Assembly (NCBI RefSeq): GCF_016908975.1
Contig: NZ_JAFBEX010000001.1
Span: 366,686 to 430,685, forward strand
Source: Neobacillus cucumis
GTDB taxonomy: Bacteria > Bacillota > Bacilli > Bacillales > Cytobacillaceae
Length of the DNA: 64,000 nt
Reading direction: 5' to 3'
Shown here one piece after another: positions 44,265 through 53,832 of the stretch. Position numbers and translations under genes: made by a program. The notes below the pieces were generated by a model. That model had not been told where the DNA came from and ran no database searches. It worked only from the letters and a program-made list of their open reading frames with translations. Positions within the stretch are counted from its first letter, which is position 1. Each line of letters begins with the position of its first letter.

Positions 44265-45188
44265 ATGTACATTTACCGTGATTACCCGGAATTTTCCTGG
44301 TCCAATTCCAGGCATAAGACCTTTTTAGAGTGTGTCCGGAAGTATTACCATCAATATTATGAAGCCCATAATGGCTGGGAATATGAAGCCCCTGAAGAAA
44401 ACAAAGCGGCTTACCGACTGAAAAATATTAAGAACATCCCGCTCCTTTTGGGAGATGAAATCCATAAGGTGATTGACCGGCAGCTTAAGCTTTTTCTTGA
44501 TGGCAAAAGACTTTTTACTGAGGATGAAATGATTGCCCTTGTAACGCAGATGCTTAATAAGGCTTATCTTGACTCCACTAAGTTTCGTCAGCATTGGTTT
44601 CATAAGCCAAAACGTTATCAGATGCTCTATGAAATTTATTATGGGGATGGGCTTAGCCCTGATGTGATTGCCTCTGCAAAAACGAAGCTGCGTTTATGTG
44701 TTAGCAACTTCTTTAAGAGCAAGACATATCAAGATATTTTGACGAAACTTGAAATGCATGTTCTCCATTCAGAGGATTTTCAAACTTTTGAAGTAAACGG
44801 TGTGGATGTGTTTGTTGTTCTGGACTTTGTTTATAAGGATGTTCACCAGGAAAAATGGATTGTCGTGGATTGGAAGACAGGAAAAGAGTCCGAGGAAGAC
44901 CGGAAACAGCTGGCCTTCTATGCCCTGTTTCTTTCACAGCAGCACAACATCCCAATTGAAGACATCATTTTACGGAATGAATATTTGTTAACCGGCAAAA
45001 GTCTGGAATATAAATTAACCCAGTTCGAGATCAACGCTGCTGGGCAACTAATGAACGACAGCATTTACCACATGTTGGGCTATCTCGAGAATCCTGCTAG
45101 AAATAAGCCTTTAAACATAGACCAATACCAGATGAACACATCAAACAAATGTCAGCGCTGCAACTTCAAAGAAAAATGTGGAGTTTAA
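44265..45188 (+). CDS. PD-(D/E)XK nuclease family protein with Fe-S cysteine cluster
   Basis: This 307-aa RecB/Cas4/AddB-like nuclease domain protein has motif I-like SNSRHKTFLECVRKYYHQYY, the catalytic core VLDFVYKD..KWIVVDWKTGKE and a Q motif KQLAFYALFLSQ. Cys23 and the C-terminal CQRCNFKEKC give the four cysteines that bind the 4Fe-4S cluster in AddB and Cas4. No CRISPR genes are present, so a DNA repair role is likelier. It is monocistronic. Confidence 0.85.
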   Translation: MYIYRDYPEFSWSNSRHKTFLECVRKYYHQYYEAHNGWEYEAPEENKAAYRLKNIKNIPLLLGDEIHKVIDRQLKLFLDGKRLFTEDEMIALVTQMLNKAYLDSTKFRQHWFHKPKRYQMLYEIYYGDGLSPDVIASAKTKLRLCVSNFFKSKTYQDILTKLEMHVLHSEDFQTFEVNGVDVFVVLDFVYKDVHQEKWIVVDWKTGKESEEDRKQLAFYALFLSQQHNIPIEDIILRNEYLLTGKSLEYKLTQFEINAAGQLMNDSIYHMLGYLENPARNKPLNIDQYQMNTSNKCQRCNFKEKCGV

Positions 45189-45205
45189 ACTACTTAAACA
45201 GTAGA

Positions 45206-45223
45206 AATGGTGACAGGCACCAT
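45206..45223. repeat. GGTGACAGGCACC palindromic repeat
   Basis: AAATGGTGACAGGCACCAT, a short palindrome, also occurs (with T for A at the centre) at 60618-60638. It lies between the nuclease and the subtilase genes. Confidence 0.55.
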
Positions 45224-45284
45224 AATAAAAAGTTCTATAAAGAAACATGCTAATAGTAAAACTATTACATGTTGAGGTGTATGT

Positions 45285-46649
45285 ATGCGTAGAAGCGTGA
45301 TTTACGGGTTATTTTCTTTGGGTTTAGGCCTTATTTTATTTGCTACAATGCGTCCCTTTTTCTTGGATAAAGGCGAGCAGCGGAACAATACGATCACCGA
45401 GACCAATAACACTGGCAGACTCTTTCAAGTGCAAAATGTACAGCAGCGAAATGGAAATATACAACGAATTAATATGATTAAGGCCAACCATCAATTGGTA
45501 CAAAGATTAAACAACAGCCCTTCCATCAAAGTAATCAATCATAACAAGAAGGATAAAAGCCATTACTACAAGAATGAAATCGTCGTAAATTTTAAGACCA
45601 TCCCACCCCAAGAAAAAATAAATCAGTATCTTAAAGATATTAATGGGACTTTAAGGGAAAGACATGAAACCGTTTATAACTTCAAATCCAAAAGCCAAAC
45701 AACCAATGAGCTTGAAAAATATTTTATCCAAAAGCAATCGGTTGAATATGCAGAACCCCATTATATCTTTTTGCCAAATGAAGTAAATGACACTTATTAT
45801 CAAAGCTATCAATGGAATTTACCTGCGATTGGAACTGAAAAGGGTTGGAATATGACCCGCGGTTCCAAAAATGTAAAAATTGCTGTAGTCGATACGGGGG
45901 TGGATCTTGATCATCCCGACCTCGCCCACCGTTTAATAGCCGGCTATAATGCCATCGACAATAACAATAACCCCGATGACGATAATGGTCATGGCTCACA
46001 TGTCGCTGGAATTATTGCAGCGGATACCAATAATGGGGAGGGCATGGCTGGGATTACATGGTACAATCCGATTATCCCTGTAAAAGTCATGGACGCTGAA
46101 GGAACGGGTGGTTCCTTTTACGTCGCAAAAGGAATCCGTTGGGCTGTGGATCATGGGGCTGATGTGATTAACTTAAGCCTTGGGAATTATCAAAGCTGTG
46201 ACATTTTAGAAAGCGCCATCGACTATGCCCTTGAAAAAAATGTTGTCGTCGTCTCGGCTGCTGGAAACGATAATACCAGCCAACGCAGCTACCCCGCTGC
46301 CTATCCAGGTGTCTTGGGAGTGGCGGCCGTTGATTCGGATGGAAAGCGTGCAAACTTCTCGAATTTCGGGGATTATGTGGATGTTGCTGCACCCGGTGTT
46401 GAAATCCCTAGCACTTTCTCAAATGGTGAATATGCGGCTCTTTCCGGTACCTCCATGGCGGCACCACATGTTGCCGCTTTAGCCGGTCTAATCCGTTCCA
46501 TTAATCCGAACCTAAAAAATACAGATGTAACGAAAATCATCACCAGCAGTGCCCAAGGATTAAATTCAAACAAGAAAAGTCCCTACTTTGGAAATGGTAT
46601 CATCAACAACCTTGAAGCATTGCAAATGGCGGCGAAAAATAAAAAATAG
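45285..46649 (+). CDS. secreted subtilisin-like serine protease (S8 family)
   Basis: This 454-aa protease has an N-terminal hydrophobic signal or anchor (VIYGLFSLGLGLILFATM) and a propeptide with an inhibitor-like segment (NEIVVNFKTIPPQEKINQYL). The catalytic domain carries the triad AVVDTGVDLDHPDL (Asp), DNGHGSHVAGII (His) and SGTSMAAPHVAALAG (Ser). It is closest in layout to thermitase/alkaline-protease-type subtilases. GAGGTG precedes the ATG and a terminator follows. Confidence 0.92.
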   Translation: MRRSVIYGLFSLGLGLILFATMRPFFLDKGEQRNNTITETNNTGRLFQVQNVQQRNGNIQRINMIKANHQLVQRLNNSPSIKVINHNKKDKSHYYKNEIVVNFKTIPPQEKINQYLKDINGTLRERHETVYNFKSKSQTTNELEKYFIQKQSVEYAEPHYIFLPNEVNDTYYQSYQWNLPAIGTEKGWNMTRGSKNVKIAVVDTGVDLDHPDLAHRLIAGYNAIDNNNNPDDDNGHGSHVAGIIAADTNNGEGMAGITWYNPIIPVKVMDAEGTGGSFYVAKGIRWAVDHGADVINLSLGNYQSCDILESAIDYALEKNVVVVSAAGNDNTSQRSYPAAYPGVLGVAAVDSDGKRANFSNFGDYVDVAAPGVEIPSTFSNGEYAALSGTSMAAPHVAALAGLIRSINPNLKNTDVTKIITSSAQGLNSNKKSPYFGNGIINNLEALQMAAKNKK

Positions 46650-46660
46650 TCCCGCATTTT

Positions 46661-46692
46661 AAAAGAGGCTGAAACAATCAGCCTCTTTCTTT
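46661..46692. terminator. terminator between subtilase and DUF421 genes
   Basis: AAAGAGGCTGA and TCAGCCTCTTTCTTTT pair around AACAA. Confidence 0.85.
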
Positions 46693-46696
46693 TACT

Positions 46697-47371
46697 TCAA
46701 TTATATTTAGATATTTTTAATCCACTTTCTTTCTCCCACTCTGCATATAATACTTCTTTATATTCCTTAATGTTGCTTTGTGATAATTGCTTTTGAAGCC
46801 AATCTTCTGTCAATCCCGCTTCTTTAAGATTAGGGGCGATTACTTTTCCATCCATGATAAAAGCAAATGGCAAGTTCACTTGTTTTACTGGTATTTTCAA
46901 ATCCTTTTTCGTCGGAGCCCCATAATCATGTTTCGGGGCCACACTAATTTGTCCGTCCCTCTCTAAGATGACATACTCCGCTTCAAAGACAGAAAAATAA
47001 CCCTGCTTTCTTAGCAGCTGTTGCAGCTGATTTAAATCAACATGGTTCTTTTTTAAGTTTTGATAGAGGATTTGCCCGTTCTTAATCAATAGTGTTGGTT
47101 TGCCTTCAAACACTAACCGAAAGAATGAAGAAACTTGTGTTAATTTTTCTACAAGGTAAATTAACAGCCCCCAAATGACTACCGTAAAGACGATTATTGG
47201 TATATTAATCTTATCATCAAATACGGCATCCCCTACGAAATTCCCCATAACCAATCCTGTAATAAAATCAAATGGGGTAATCTGCGAAAACTGAATTTTC
47301 CCTAAAAATTTCAATATCACAAGAAGCGTTAGAAAGCCGACAATCAATTCTATAGCTATGTCTAAGTACAT
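46697..47371 (-). CDS. DUF421 membrane protein, second copy
   Basis: This 224-aa protein has three N-terminal helices (IAIELIVGFLTLLVILKFLGK, VMGNFVGDAVFDD, IPIIVFTVVIWGLLIYLVEKL) and a DUF421 domain (KPTLLIKNGQILYQNLKKNHVDLNQLQQLLRKQGYFSVFEAEYVILERDGQISV). It is convergent with the subtilase gene. It differs clearly from the copy at 42766, so it is an old paralogue rather than a recent duplication. Confidence 0.85.
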   Translation of the reverse strand: MYLDIAIELIVGFLTLLVILKFLGKIQFSQITPFDFITGLVMGNFVGDAVFDDKINIPIIVFTVVIWGLLIYLVEKLTQVSSFFRLVFEGKPTLLIKNGQILYQNLKKNHVDLNQLQQLLRKQGYFSVFEAEYVILERDGQISVAPKHDYGAPTKKDLKIPVKQVNLPFAFIMDGKVIAPNLKEAGLTEDWLQKQLSQSNIKEYKEVLYAEWEKESGLKISKYN

Positions 47372-47562
47372 TTATTTCTCTCCTATTAGTAGTCCTTATT
47401 CTTCTCATATATATTGTTGCCAACACCTAAGCTTTTTTATGATGGGTCTATACTTTAATATCGAAAAATAAATTAACGAAATATTTACAAAAATTAAATA
47501 TCTTTATTACTTTAGATGTGGTATCTTTTATATAATTAAGTCCCATTGGAGGAAATAATTTT

Positions 47563-47754
47563 TTGACAAACTTATATGATAAATTATCAATCGATCATTT
47601 AGCTCAATTTTACTATCATATTAATAACAATATAGCTAAAGGCATCCTTTCAAAAGCAATGTTCAATGAAATTATACTCATTAAAAAATCAGTCATCAAA
47701 AAAGGATTTCGTATCGCAGATATTGATCGATTTTTAAAACATCCCGTTAATTGA
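47563..47754 (+). CDS. small helical protein, 63 aa
   Basis: A TTG start at 47563 follows GGAGG by about 9 nt. The 63 residues (MTNLYDKLSIDHLAQFYYHINNNIAKGILSK..) predict three helices without a membrane segment. A terminator follows at 47774. Function unknown. Confidence 0.65.
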   Translation: MTNLYDKLSIDHLAQFYYHINNNIAKGILSKAMFNEIILIKKSVIKKGFRIADIDRFLKHPVN

Positions 47755-47773
47755 AATTCGATTAATAAAAATA

Positions 47774-47800
47774 ATGGGCTGAACCTTTATAGATCAGCCC
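47774..47800. terminator. terminator between small gene and catalase
   Basis: TGGGCTGA and TCAGCCCA pair around ACCTTTATAGA. Confidence 0.7.
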
Positions 47801-47811
47801 ATTAAATTCTA

Positions 47812-49377
47812 TTAATATGGATCAGAAGGATTTCCCATTTCTTCAGCTTTAGAAACGGCTTCCTCCATCTTGGTATCCACATCCGTTCCCGCCTTATCAA
47901 GTCCCTCTTTAACTCTTCTTCCGTATTCTTCATCACATTGGGTAAAGATTTCGACCATTTGCTCTTGGATCACTTTTCGACAGGTCGATAAAGCACCTAC
48001 TAGATTAGAGATTAATTCGTTACGTTCCCAGTCACTAAATCTTCGATAGGTTTCGCCAGCCTGTCCAAAATTGTTCTCACGAGAAATCTTTTCCCTTTTT
48101 ACATTCCCTTCAATGTAGGGCTCATGTTCTTTCCCAGGATTTTGGGCCTCTTTTAACCCTCCAATGATAGAAGGCTCATAATTAACATGTGGATTCTTAT
48201 TTTTACCGAAATCTGTTCTATAATCCATTTGGCCCCCTTCTTGATTGGTAGCCACATGTTTCTTAGGACGATTAATCGGTAATTGCAGATAGTTTGAGCC
48301 TACACGATAACGTTGAGTATCGGAATAAGAAAAGGTCCTCCCTTGAAGAAGTTTATCATCTGAGAAATCTAAACCATCCACCAATACTCCTGTACCGAAG
48401 GCAACCTGCTCTACTTCCGCAAAATAGTTTTCCGGATTTTTATTAAGAACCATTTTTCCAACCTTATGCCATGGATAATCTTCTTTATACCACAACTTCG
48501 TTGGATCAAGCGGATCAAAATCTAATTCGGGATGTTCTTCATCTTCCATAATTTGAACATAAAGTTCCCATTCCGGAAAATCTCCGCTTTCAATCGCCTT
48601 ATACAAATCTAAGGTAGCATGATTAAAATCTTTCTTTTGGATTTCATCTGCTTCTTTTTGCGTAAGGTTTTTAATCCCTTGAAGTGGTTCCCAGTGATAT
48701 TTTACCAATACAGCTTTCCCTTCTTCGTTGACCCACTTATATGCATGTACACCGGACCCTTGCATTTGCCGATAATTTGCAGGGATTCCCCATGGTGAAA
48801 AAACAAACGTCACCATATGGGCTGATTCAGGACTTTGTGATAAGAAATCAAATGTCCTTTCAGGGTCTGCCACATTTGTCACTGGATCTGGACGGAAGGC
48901 ATGTACCATGTCTGGAAACTTTAATGGGTCACGGATAAAGAAGATTTTTAAATTGTTACCCACTAAATCCCAGTTTCCATCTTCAGTATAAAACTTAATG
49001 GCAAACCCTCTAGGATCACGTAAGGTTTCCGGAGAATGCCCACCATGAACAACCGTCGAAAACCGTACAAATACGGGTGTCTGAACCTCCCTGTTTGTAA
49101 ACACTTTTGCCCTCGTATACTTCGAAATGGGTTCACCATTTACAGTTCCATAGGATTGGAAGTAACCATGGGCACCGGCACCCCGGGCATGAACGACACG
49201 CTCAGGAATTCTCTCACGGTCAAAATGGCTTATTTTTTCTAAGAAATCATAGTTTTCTAATGTTGTTGGGCCTCTATTTCCTACAGTTCGAACACTTTGG
49301 TTATTCGTTACAGGATGCCCCTGCTGGTTAGTTAATGTATCTTCAGATTCAATGTGTGAGTTTGGATTCTTATTCAT
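47812..49377 (-). CDS. katA: heme catalase
   Basis: This 521-aa mono-functional catalase converts H2O2 to water and oxygen. The distal His is in [18 protein letters not shown], Asn in [21 protein letters not shown], and the proximal heme Tyr in [16 protein letters not shown]-terminal extension of about 40 residues is rich in charged residues. ATG 49377 has GGAGG upstream; the longer frame overlaps that site. No convincing PerR box was found in the upstream 150 bp. Confidence 0.94.
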   Translation of the reverse strand: MNKNPNSHIESEDTLTNQQGHPVTNNQSVRTVGNRGPTTLENYDFLEKISHFDRERIPERVVHARGAGAHGYFQSYGTVNGEPISKYTRAKVFTNREVQTPVFVRFSTVVHGGHSPETLRDPRGFAIKFYTEDGNWDLVGNNLKIFFIRDPLKFPDMVHAFRPDPVTNVADPERTFDFLSQSPESAHMVTFVFSPWGIPANYRQMQGSGVHAYKWVNEEGKAVLVKYHWEPLQGIKNLTQKEADEIQKKDFNHATLDLYKAIESGDFPEWELYVQIMEDEEHPELDFDPLDPTKLWYKEDYPWHKVGKMVLNKNPENYFAEVEQVAFGTGVLVDGLDFSDDKLLQGRTFSYSDTQRYRVGSNYLQLPINRPKKHVATNQEGGQMDYRTDFGKNKNPHVNYEPSIIGGLKEAQNPGKEHEPYIEGNVKREKISRENNFGQAGETYRRFSDWERNELISNLVGALSTCRKVIQEQMVEIFTQCDEEYGRRVKEGLDKAGTDVDTKMEEAVSKAEEMGNPSDPY

Positions 49378-49550
49378 AATACTCCTCCCCAATATTTAAC
49401 AACATTAGTGAGTTTCTCCAAACTACAAAGTCAGTATGTATTTATATGGAAAATGATTTTAAGCATAACCAAATTAGACTATGTAAAGGAACGCGGCAGA
49501 AATAACTTTCAATTCTATTCCAATGAATATCATTAAGTATTATTTTAAAA

Positions 49551-49576
49551 GCGGACAGAAATTAACTGTCCGCTCT
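49551..49576 (-). terminator. terminator downstream of yhcX
   Basis: GCGGACA and TGTCCGC pair around an A/T loop, followed on the minus strand by TTTTAAAAT. Confidence 0.7.
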
Positions 49577-49579
49577 CTC

Positions 49580-51130
49580 TTAAGATTCACGCAATATATT
49601 TTTCCATTCTATTCGATACAAGTCACGTCTGCGGTCCTGAAGCTGGCGAACGGATCCTGATTTTTGAGAGCGTCTTAGTTTTTCAATATCCACATCCCCT
49701 ACAACTACCGTGTCAATATTTGCATCACATTCCCCTACGATGCCGTCTCGGGCAAATTCAAAATCAGACGGGCTAAAGATTCCTGACTGCGCGTATTGAA
49801 TATCCATATTTTTTACATGTGTTAAATTGCCCACAGTTCCGGCAATACAGGTATAAATTTGATTTTCAATCGCCCGTGCTTGAGCACAATAACGGACGCG
49901 TAAATAACCTTGTCTGTCATCGGTACAGAATGGAACGAAAATAATATTCGCCCCCATATCGACCGCCATCCGTCCAAGCTCAGGAAATTCAATATCATAG
50001 CAAATGAGAATCGCAATTTTTCCGCAATCTGTCTCAAATACGTTAAATTCATTCCCTTCAGAAATTCCCCACCATTTTCGCTCATTCGGTGTGATATGAA
50101 GTTTTGACTGTTTCTCAATGGTTCCATCCCGACGGAATAGATAGGCAACATTAAACACCTCTCCATTCTCCTCAACAAAATGGGAGCCCCCAACAATATT
50201 AACATTGTAGCGAACCGCTAGTTCCGTAAACAGTTCAATATATTGATCGGTATAGGTTGCTAGAAGCCGTACAGCCTGATCCGGTCTTTTTTCTTCTGAA
50301 AAGGACATCAATTGAGTGGTGAAAATTTCAGGAAACACCGCAAAATCGGAACCAAAATCAGAAGCCACATTGACATAATATTCAACCTGGCGGGTAAACT
50401 CGTCAAAGCAGTCAATCTTTTTCATCATATATTGAATCGCACAGATTCGGACAGGATAGGCTGCCCGATAGCTACGGCGGGACTTCGGATGGTAATCGAT
50501 ATTGTTCCATTCCATCAGTGTCGCAAATGCTTCTGATGCCTTATCATCTGGCAGGTATCGTGAATTAATGCGCTTAATCCTAAACCCCTGCAGAAGCTGG
50601 AAGGATAACACGGGGTCATAGATACTGTGTTTTTCAACAGCATCGACATACTCTCTAGCTGTCATCTGATCTTTGTATAAATGATAATTGGGTATCCTGC
50701 CGCCTATGATAATGCTTTGCAGGTTTAATTGACGGGCAAGATCTTTACGCGCTTCATAAAGCCGATGGCCGAGCTTCATCCGGCGGTATTCGGGATCAAC
50801 CATTACTTCAATTCCATACAGGTTAAATCCATCTGGGTCATGATTGGTGATAAAACCGTTGTCCGTAATGTTATTCCATGTGTGCTGGTCTTTGTATTCA
50901 TCAAAATTGATAATTAAACTGGAACATGAACCAACAATTTTGTCTTCGTATTCCACACAGAATTGACCTTCAGGAAAAATCCTAATATGACTGCGCAGCT
51001 GTTCGCGTTTCCATGGCTCCATGTTCGGGAAGCATACTTTACCAAGTTGAATAATCGCATCAATATCTTCCATCCTAATGTTGCGGATAATAATTTTCTT
51101 TTCGTATTTAGATACATCTGTCTCTGTCAC
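49580..51130 (-). CDS. yhcX: GNAT acetyltransferase-nitrilase fusion protein YhcX
   Basis: This protein of about 516 aa has an N-terminal GNAT N-acetyltransferase domain (residues about 15-215: VEYEDKIVGSCSSLII, YGIEVMVDPEYRRMKLGHRLYEARKDLARQL) fused to a carbon-nitrogen hydrolase domain (about 225-500). The nitrilase triad is Glu in AVFPEIFT, Lys in KLHITPNE and Cys in ILICYDIEFPE. The same fusion is YhcX of B. subtilis. GTG 51130 follows AGAGGA; a TTG six codons upstream is in frame. The substrate is not known. Confidence 0.9.
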   Translation of the reverse strand: MTETDVSKYEKKIIIRNIRMEDIDAIIQLGKVCFPNMEPWKREQLRSHIRIFPEGQFCVEYEDKIVGSCSSLIINFDEYKDQHTWNNITDNGFITNHDPDGFNLYGIEVMVDPEYRRMKLGHRLYEARKDLARQLNLQSIIIGGRIPNYHLYKDQMTAREYVDAVEKHSIYDPVLSFQLLQGFRIKRINSRYLPDDKASEAFATLMEWNNIDYHPKSRRSYRAAYPVRICAIQYMMKKIDCFDEFTRQVEYYVNVASDFGSDFAVFPEIFTTQLMSFSEEKRPDQAVRLLATYTDQYIELFTELAVRYNVNIVGGSHFVEENGEVFNVAYLFRRDGTIEKQSKLHITPNERKWWGISEGNEFNVFETDCGKIAILICYDIEFPELGRMAVDMGANIIFVPFCTDDRQGYLRVRYCAQARAIENQIYTCIAGTVGNLTHVKNMDIQYAQSGIFSPSDFEFARDGIVGECDANIDTVVVGDVDIEKLRRSQKSGSVRQLQDRRRDLYRIEWKNILRES

Positions 51131-51314
51131 GTTCACACATCCTCTCAATTAGAGACTTACCCTTATTTTAAAAAAATAAACTATTTTCTATTTATAGTTC
51201 CCAATGAAATACTTAATTACATATACCTTGCCATTTTTAATAAAGAAGGATATGTCTGAAAGGTTGAAGAATACACTTTATAAGATATACTGATGGGTGA
51301 AAGGATGATGTTAG

Positions 51315-51470
51315 ATGATGATGATTATCTTGGGAATCTTGGGATTATTAATTACGTTATTGGTGATTGCCACGATTTTATCGATAGAAACACAGCTAAA
51401 GAAGCTCAATAGAACAAATGACAAAATTGTTGAATTGCTCACAGAAATAAAGAAAGATCAGTTAAAATAA
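51315..51470 (+). CDS. 51-aa membrane-anchored coiled-coil peptide
   Basis: ATG at 51315 (MMMIILGILGLLITLLVIATIL..) follows GAAAGGATG. One membrane helix precedes an amphipathic segment (ETQLKKLNRTNDKIVELLTEIKKDQLK) that looks like a short coiled coil. A terminator begins 6 bp after the stop. Many Bacillus genomes carry such small proteins; no name is assigned. Confidence 0.6.
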   Translation: MMMIILGILGLLITLLVIATILSIETQLKKLNRTNDKIVELLTEIKKDQLK

Positions 51471-51476
51471 AAAAAA

Positions 51477-51505
51477 GGACCCAGTACCTATGTATACTGG
51501 ATCCT
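51477..51505. terminator. terminator between the 51-aa gene and the TerB-like gene
   Basis: GGACCCAGTA and TACTGGATCC pair around a short A/T loop, with A runs on the left. Confidence 0.6.
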
Positions 51506-51508
51506 AAC

Positions 51509-51889
51509 TTATTTTTCTTTCGTTAAAGATAATTCTCTTATTTTTTCAATCCAATCCTTAAAACTGTTAAATTCATCTTCTTCAAATCCAAAGTGTTCCT
51601 TTATCAACCGGACAAATTCGCCTTCCTCGTCTTGAAAAACTCCATCTGCATAGATCAGCTGAAAAAGTTCGGTTAACACGATATTTTTAGATCGTTCACT
51701 TTTAAAGGTCTTTAGAATCTCCCCAACAGCCATTCCTGTCGGCTTATAATCCTCTAGTTCCAATTCCTTTTGATACTTGTTCAGTACGGTCGTTTCGAAT
51801 ATCGATACATTGCCATCACTGGATGCAATCATAACAGCAAGTTCAAGAAATGCTGTCTTTTCTTCTGGCTGAAGTTCTTCTAAAAACAT
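51509..51889 (-). CDS. TerB-like protein, 126 aa
   Basis: An acidic all-helical protein with the TerB pattern: EEKTAFLELAVMIASSDGNVSIFETTVLNKYQKELEL and ELFQLIYADGVFQDEEGEFVRLIKEHFGF, each carrying a D-G acidic metal-binding-like turn. AAAGGAGAGG precedes the ATG. TerB domains bind metal in tellurite and stress systems, but no other ter genes are nearby. Confidence 0.75.
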   Translation of the reverse strand: MFLEELQPEEKTAFLELAVMIASSDGNVSIFETTVLNKYQKELELEDYKPTGMAVGEILKTFKSERSKNIVLTELFQLIYADGVFQDEEGEFVRLIKEHFGFEEDEFNSFKDWIEKIRELSLTKEK

Positions 51890-52057
51890 CGCTACCTCTC
51901 CTTTTCCTCTTTCTTATATATACGAAAAAAATGGGACTAAGTTTCAAACTTTTTTTAAAGATTGAACAGATTAGTTGCTCACGTGTCGTATTATAATTAA
52001 TTAGTACAATCTTTGTTTAGTTTATCCAATAATAGTGAAAAGAAGGAGAAAAAACCT

Positions 52058-52810
52058 TTGGATCGAAATAAATTTTCAAGCGTAGCCCACCGGCAGCACG
52101 CATTCGCAAATCCTATAAATGAAACAAAGCTCATGAAAATGATTGGCATTGCCGCTCCAAAGCCGCAAGATAGGGTGATTGATATCGGTGCTGGAAAATG
52201 TGAACTGTTAATCCGCTTAGTGGAAAAGTATCAAGTGAAGGCTGTCGCGATTGAGTTATATGAAGGGGCAATTGACGAGGCAAAACGAAATGCAGCGGGC
52301 AGGATACCTGTGGGTAGTATTGACTATTTGGTTGCAGATGCTAAGAGCGCTGTCCTGGAATTTAAACAGGATAGTTTTGATTTAGGTATTTGCATTGGTT
52401 CCACTCATGCTTTGGGTGGATTAGAAGCAACGCTCGGGGCACTTAAGGGTCTGGTTAAGAAAAATGGTTATATTTTGGTTGGGGAAGGTTATTGGAAGCA
52501 GTCCCCAAGTTCTGATTATTTATTGGCGCTAGGCGGTGCAGAGGAATCAGAATGTAAAAGTCATGCTGATACGGTTAAAGTTGGCGAGGATTTAGGTTTA
52601 ATTCCTCTCTGGTCATATGTGGCAAGTGATGAGGAATGGGATGATTACGAATGGCTCTATTCCCTATCTATTGAAAATTATTGTTTGGAAAACCCAGCTG
52701 ACCCGGATGTGGATGCTATGCTAGGGCGTATTCGTTCCTGGAGACGGACCTATTTGCAATGGGGACGGGATACATTAGGATTTGGTCTGTATTTGTATCG
52801 GAATGTGTAA
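52058..52810 (+). CDS. class I SAM-dependent methyltransferase
   Basis: This 250-aa Rossmann methyltransferase has motif I VIDIGAGKCELLIRLVE, motif II AVAIELYEGAIDEAKR, motif III IDYLVADAKSA and motif IV FDLGICIGSTHALGGLEATLGALKGLVKKNGYILVGEGYWKQ. TTG 52058 lies 9 nt after AAGGAG; the longer frame starts inside that leader. Monocistronic; the target is unknown. Confidence 0.82.
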   Translation: MDRNKFSSVAHRQHAFANPINETKLMKMIGIAAPKPQDRVIDIGAGKCELLIRLVEKYQVKAVAIELYEGAIDEAKRNAAGRIPVGSIDYLVADAKSAVLEFKQDSFDLGICIGSTHALGGLEATLGALKGLVKKNGYILVGEGYWKQSPSSDYLLALGGAEESECKSHADTVKVGEDLGLIPLWSYVASDEEWDDYEWLYSLSIENYCLENPADPDVDAMLGRIRSWRRTYLQWGRDTLGFGLYLYRNV

Positions 52811-52857
52811 GGTGATTATTTAGAGTTGATAGACGTATAGGGGATGGATTTTTTGAA

Positions 52858-52998
52858 GGACATTATTGTGTTTGAACACTCCCTTTTTGTCCTTCATAAT
52901 CTTGATGAAGGACATTTTTAAATTTACGCATCCCGATTTGTCCTTCATCGACTAGATGAAGGACACTTTTGAGTTTACGCCCCACCGGATTGTCCTTC
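52858..52998. repeat. TGTCCTTCAT inverted-repeat family, two full copies and one partial
   Basis: TTTGTCCTTCAT..GATGAAGGACA hairpins at about 52889-52916 and 52950-52977 share a 3' segment TTTTnAnTTTACGC. A third TTGTCCTTCATCA (52991 on) continues into the MBL gene. The copies repeat at about 60 bp. Confidence 0.8.
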
Positions 52999-53817
52999 AT
53001 CACCAACATACTCCCTCCGGATAATCGCCACATTATCCTCATGACATTGCTTCGTAAAATTGGACGAAAACGGCATTTCTTTTTCCAATAAGCACTGCGT
53101 TTCTACTTCCTCTTCCACTACAGCCGCAATCAAACGACTCAAATAATCCTGCGATTGTTGAATTCGGCGCTGAATTTCGTCCCGATTAGTCGTCGTTTGT
53201 CCATGCCCAGGCACCATTACGGAAACCTGATGATTTACCAAAACTTGCTCTGCCTTCCACAGTGTTTCCTCATATGCTTTTGCACTGTGATAAATAAAAG
53301 GCAGCTCAAAATCAGAGAGATAATCACCCGCGATCCATAGCCCAAGCGGCTCTACCAATGTAAATAAACCATCATGAGTATGCCCTTGCGCAAGGTAAAA
53401 GGTGAGCTTTGTCTCCCCGAACACTAACTGCTGTCCATCTTGACTAATCACGAAATCCACTTCCGGAAAGCCAATCTCGTAAGGTGGCTCAATATAATAC
53501 TCATTATAAAATTGCTGAATCAGACCTAACTTTTTCATCTTTTCAGGATGCTCTTCTAGCCCTATACTGCCGATTACCCTCGCGCCTGGAAACGCATGAT
53601 ATCCGATGATATGGTCGAAATCACCATGTGTAAATAGCAAATACACTTCCCTATCCTCACGAACCTGAGAGACATATTGCCTAATTTCCTCGATCTCGTG
53701 AGGCAGCCAATTCGGGTCTACTACGAGAACGAGGTCCCTTGTCACTACCACCGTACAGGTAGTCTGAAATAACGCACTTTGAAACACAGTAATGGACTCA
53801 TTTTGAAATTGAATCAT
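52975..53817 (-). CDS. MBL-fold metallo-hydrolase
   Basis: This 280-aa metallo-beta-lactamase-fold protein has the metal motif FTHGDFDHIIG (HxDxDH form), GHTHDGLFTLVEPLGLWIAGDYLSD and VMVPGHGQTT. GGAGAAG precedes the ATG. The last residues (GDEGQSGGA) are encoded by a copy of the TGTCCTTCAT repeat, so the natural end may have been displaced. Four codons' distance from the next upstream gene suggests co-transcription with the quinone reductase. Confidence 0.82.
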   Translation of the reverse strand: MIQFQNESITVFQSALFQTTCTVVVTRDLVLVVDPNWLPHEIEEIRQYVSQVREDREVYLLFTHGDFDHIIGYHAFPGARVIGSIGLEEHPEKMKKLGLIQQFYNEYYIEPPYEIGFPEVDFVISQDGQQLVFGETKLTFYLAQGHTHDGLFTLVEPLGLWIAGDYLSDFELPFIYHSAKAYEETLWKAEQVLVNHQVSVMVPGHGQTTTNRDEIQRRIQQSQDYLSRLIAAVVEEEVETQCLLEKEMPFSSNFTKQCHEDNVAIIRREYVGDEGQSGGA

Positions 53818-53832
53818 GACTTCTCCTTCTTC

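Noticed and set aside
49378..49500. PerR box in front of catalase
   Set aside because: No 15-bp match to TTATAATTATTATAA was convincing, unlike the ahpC and ahpF promoters.
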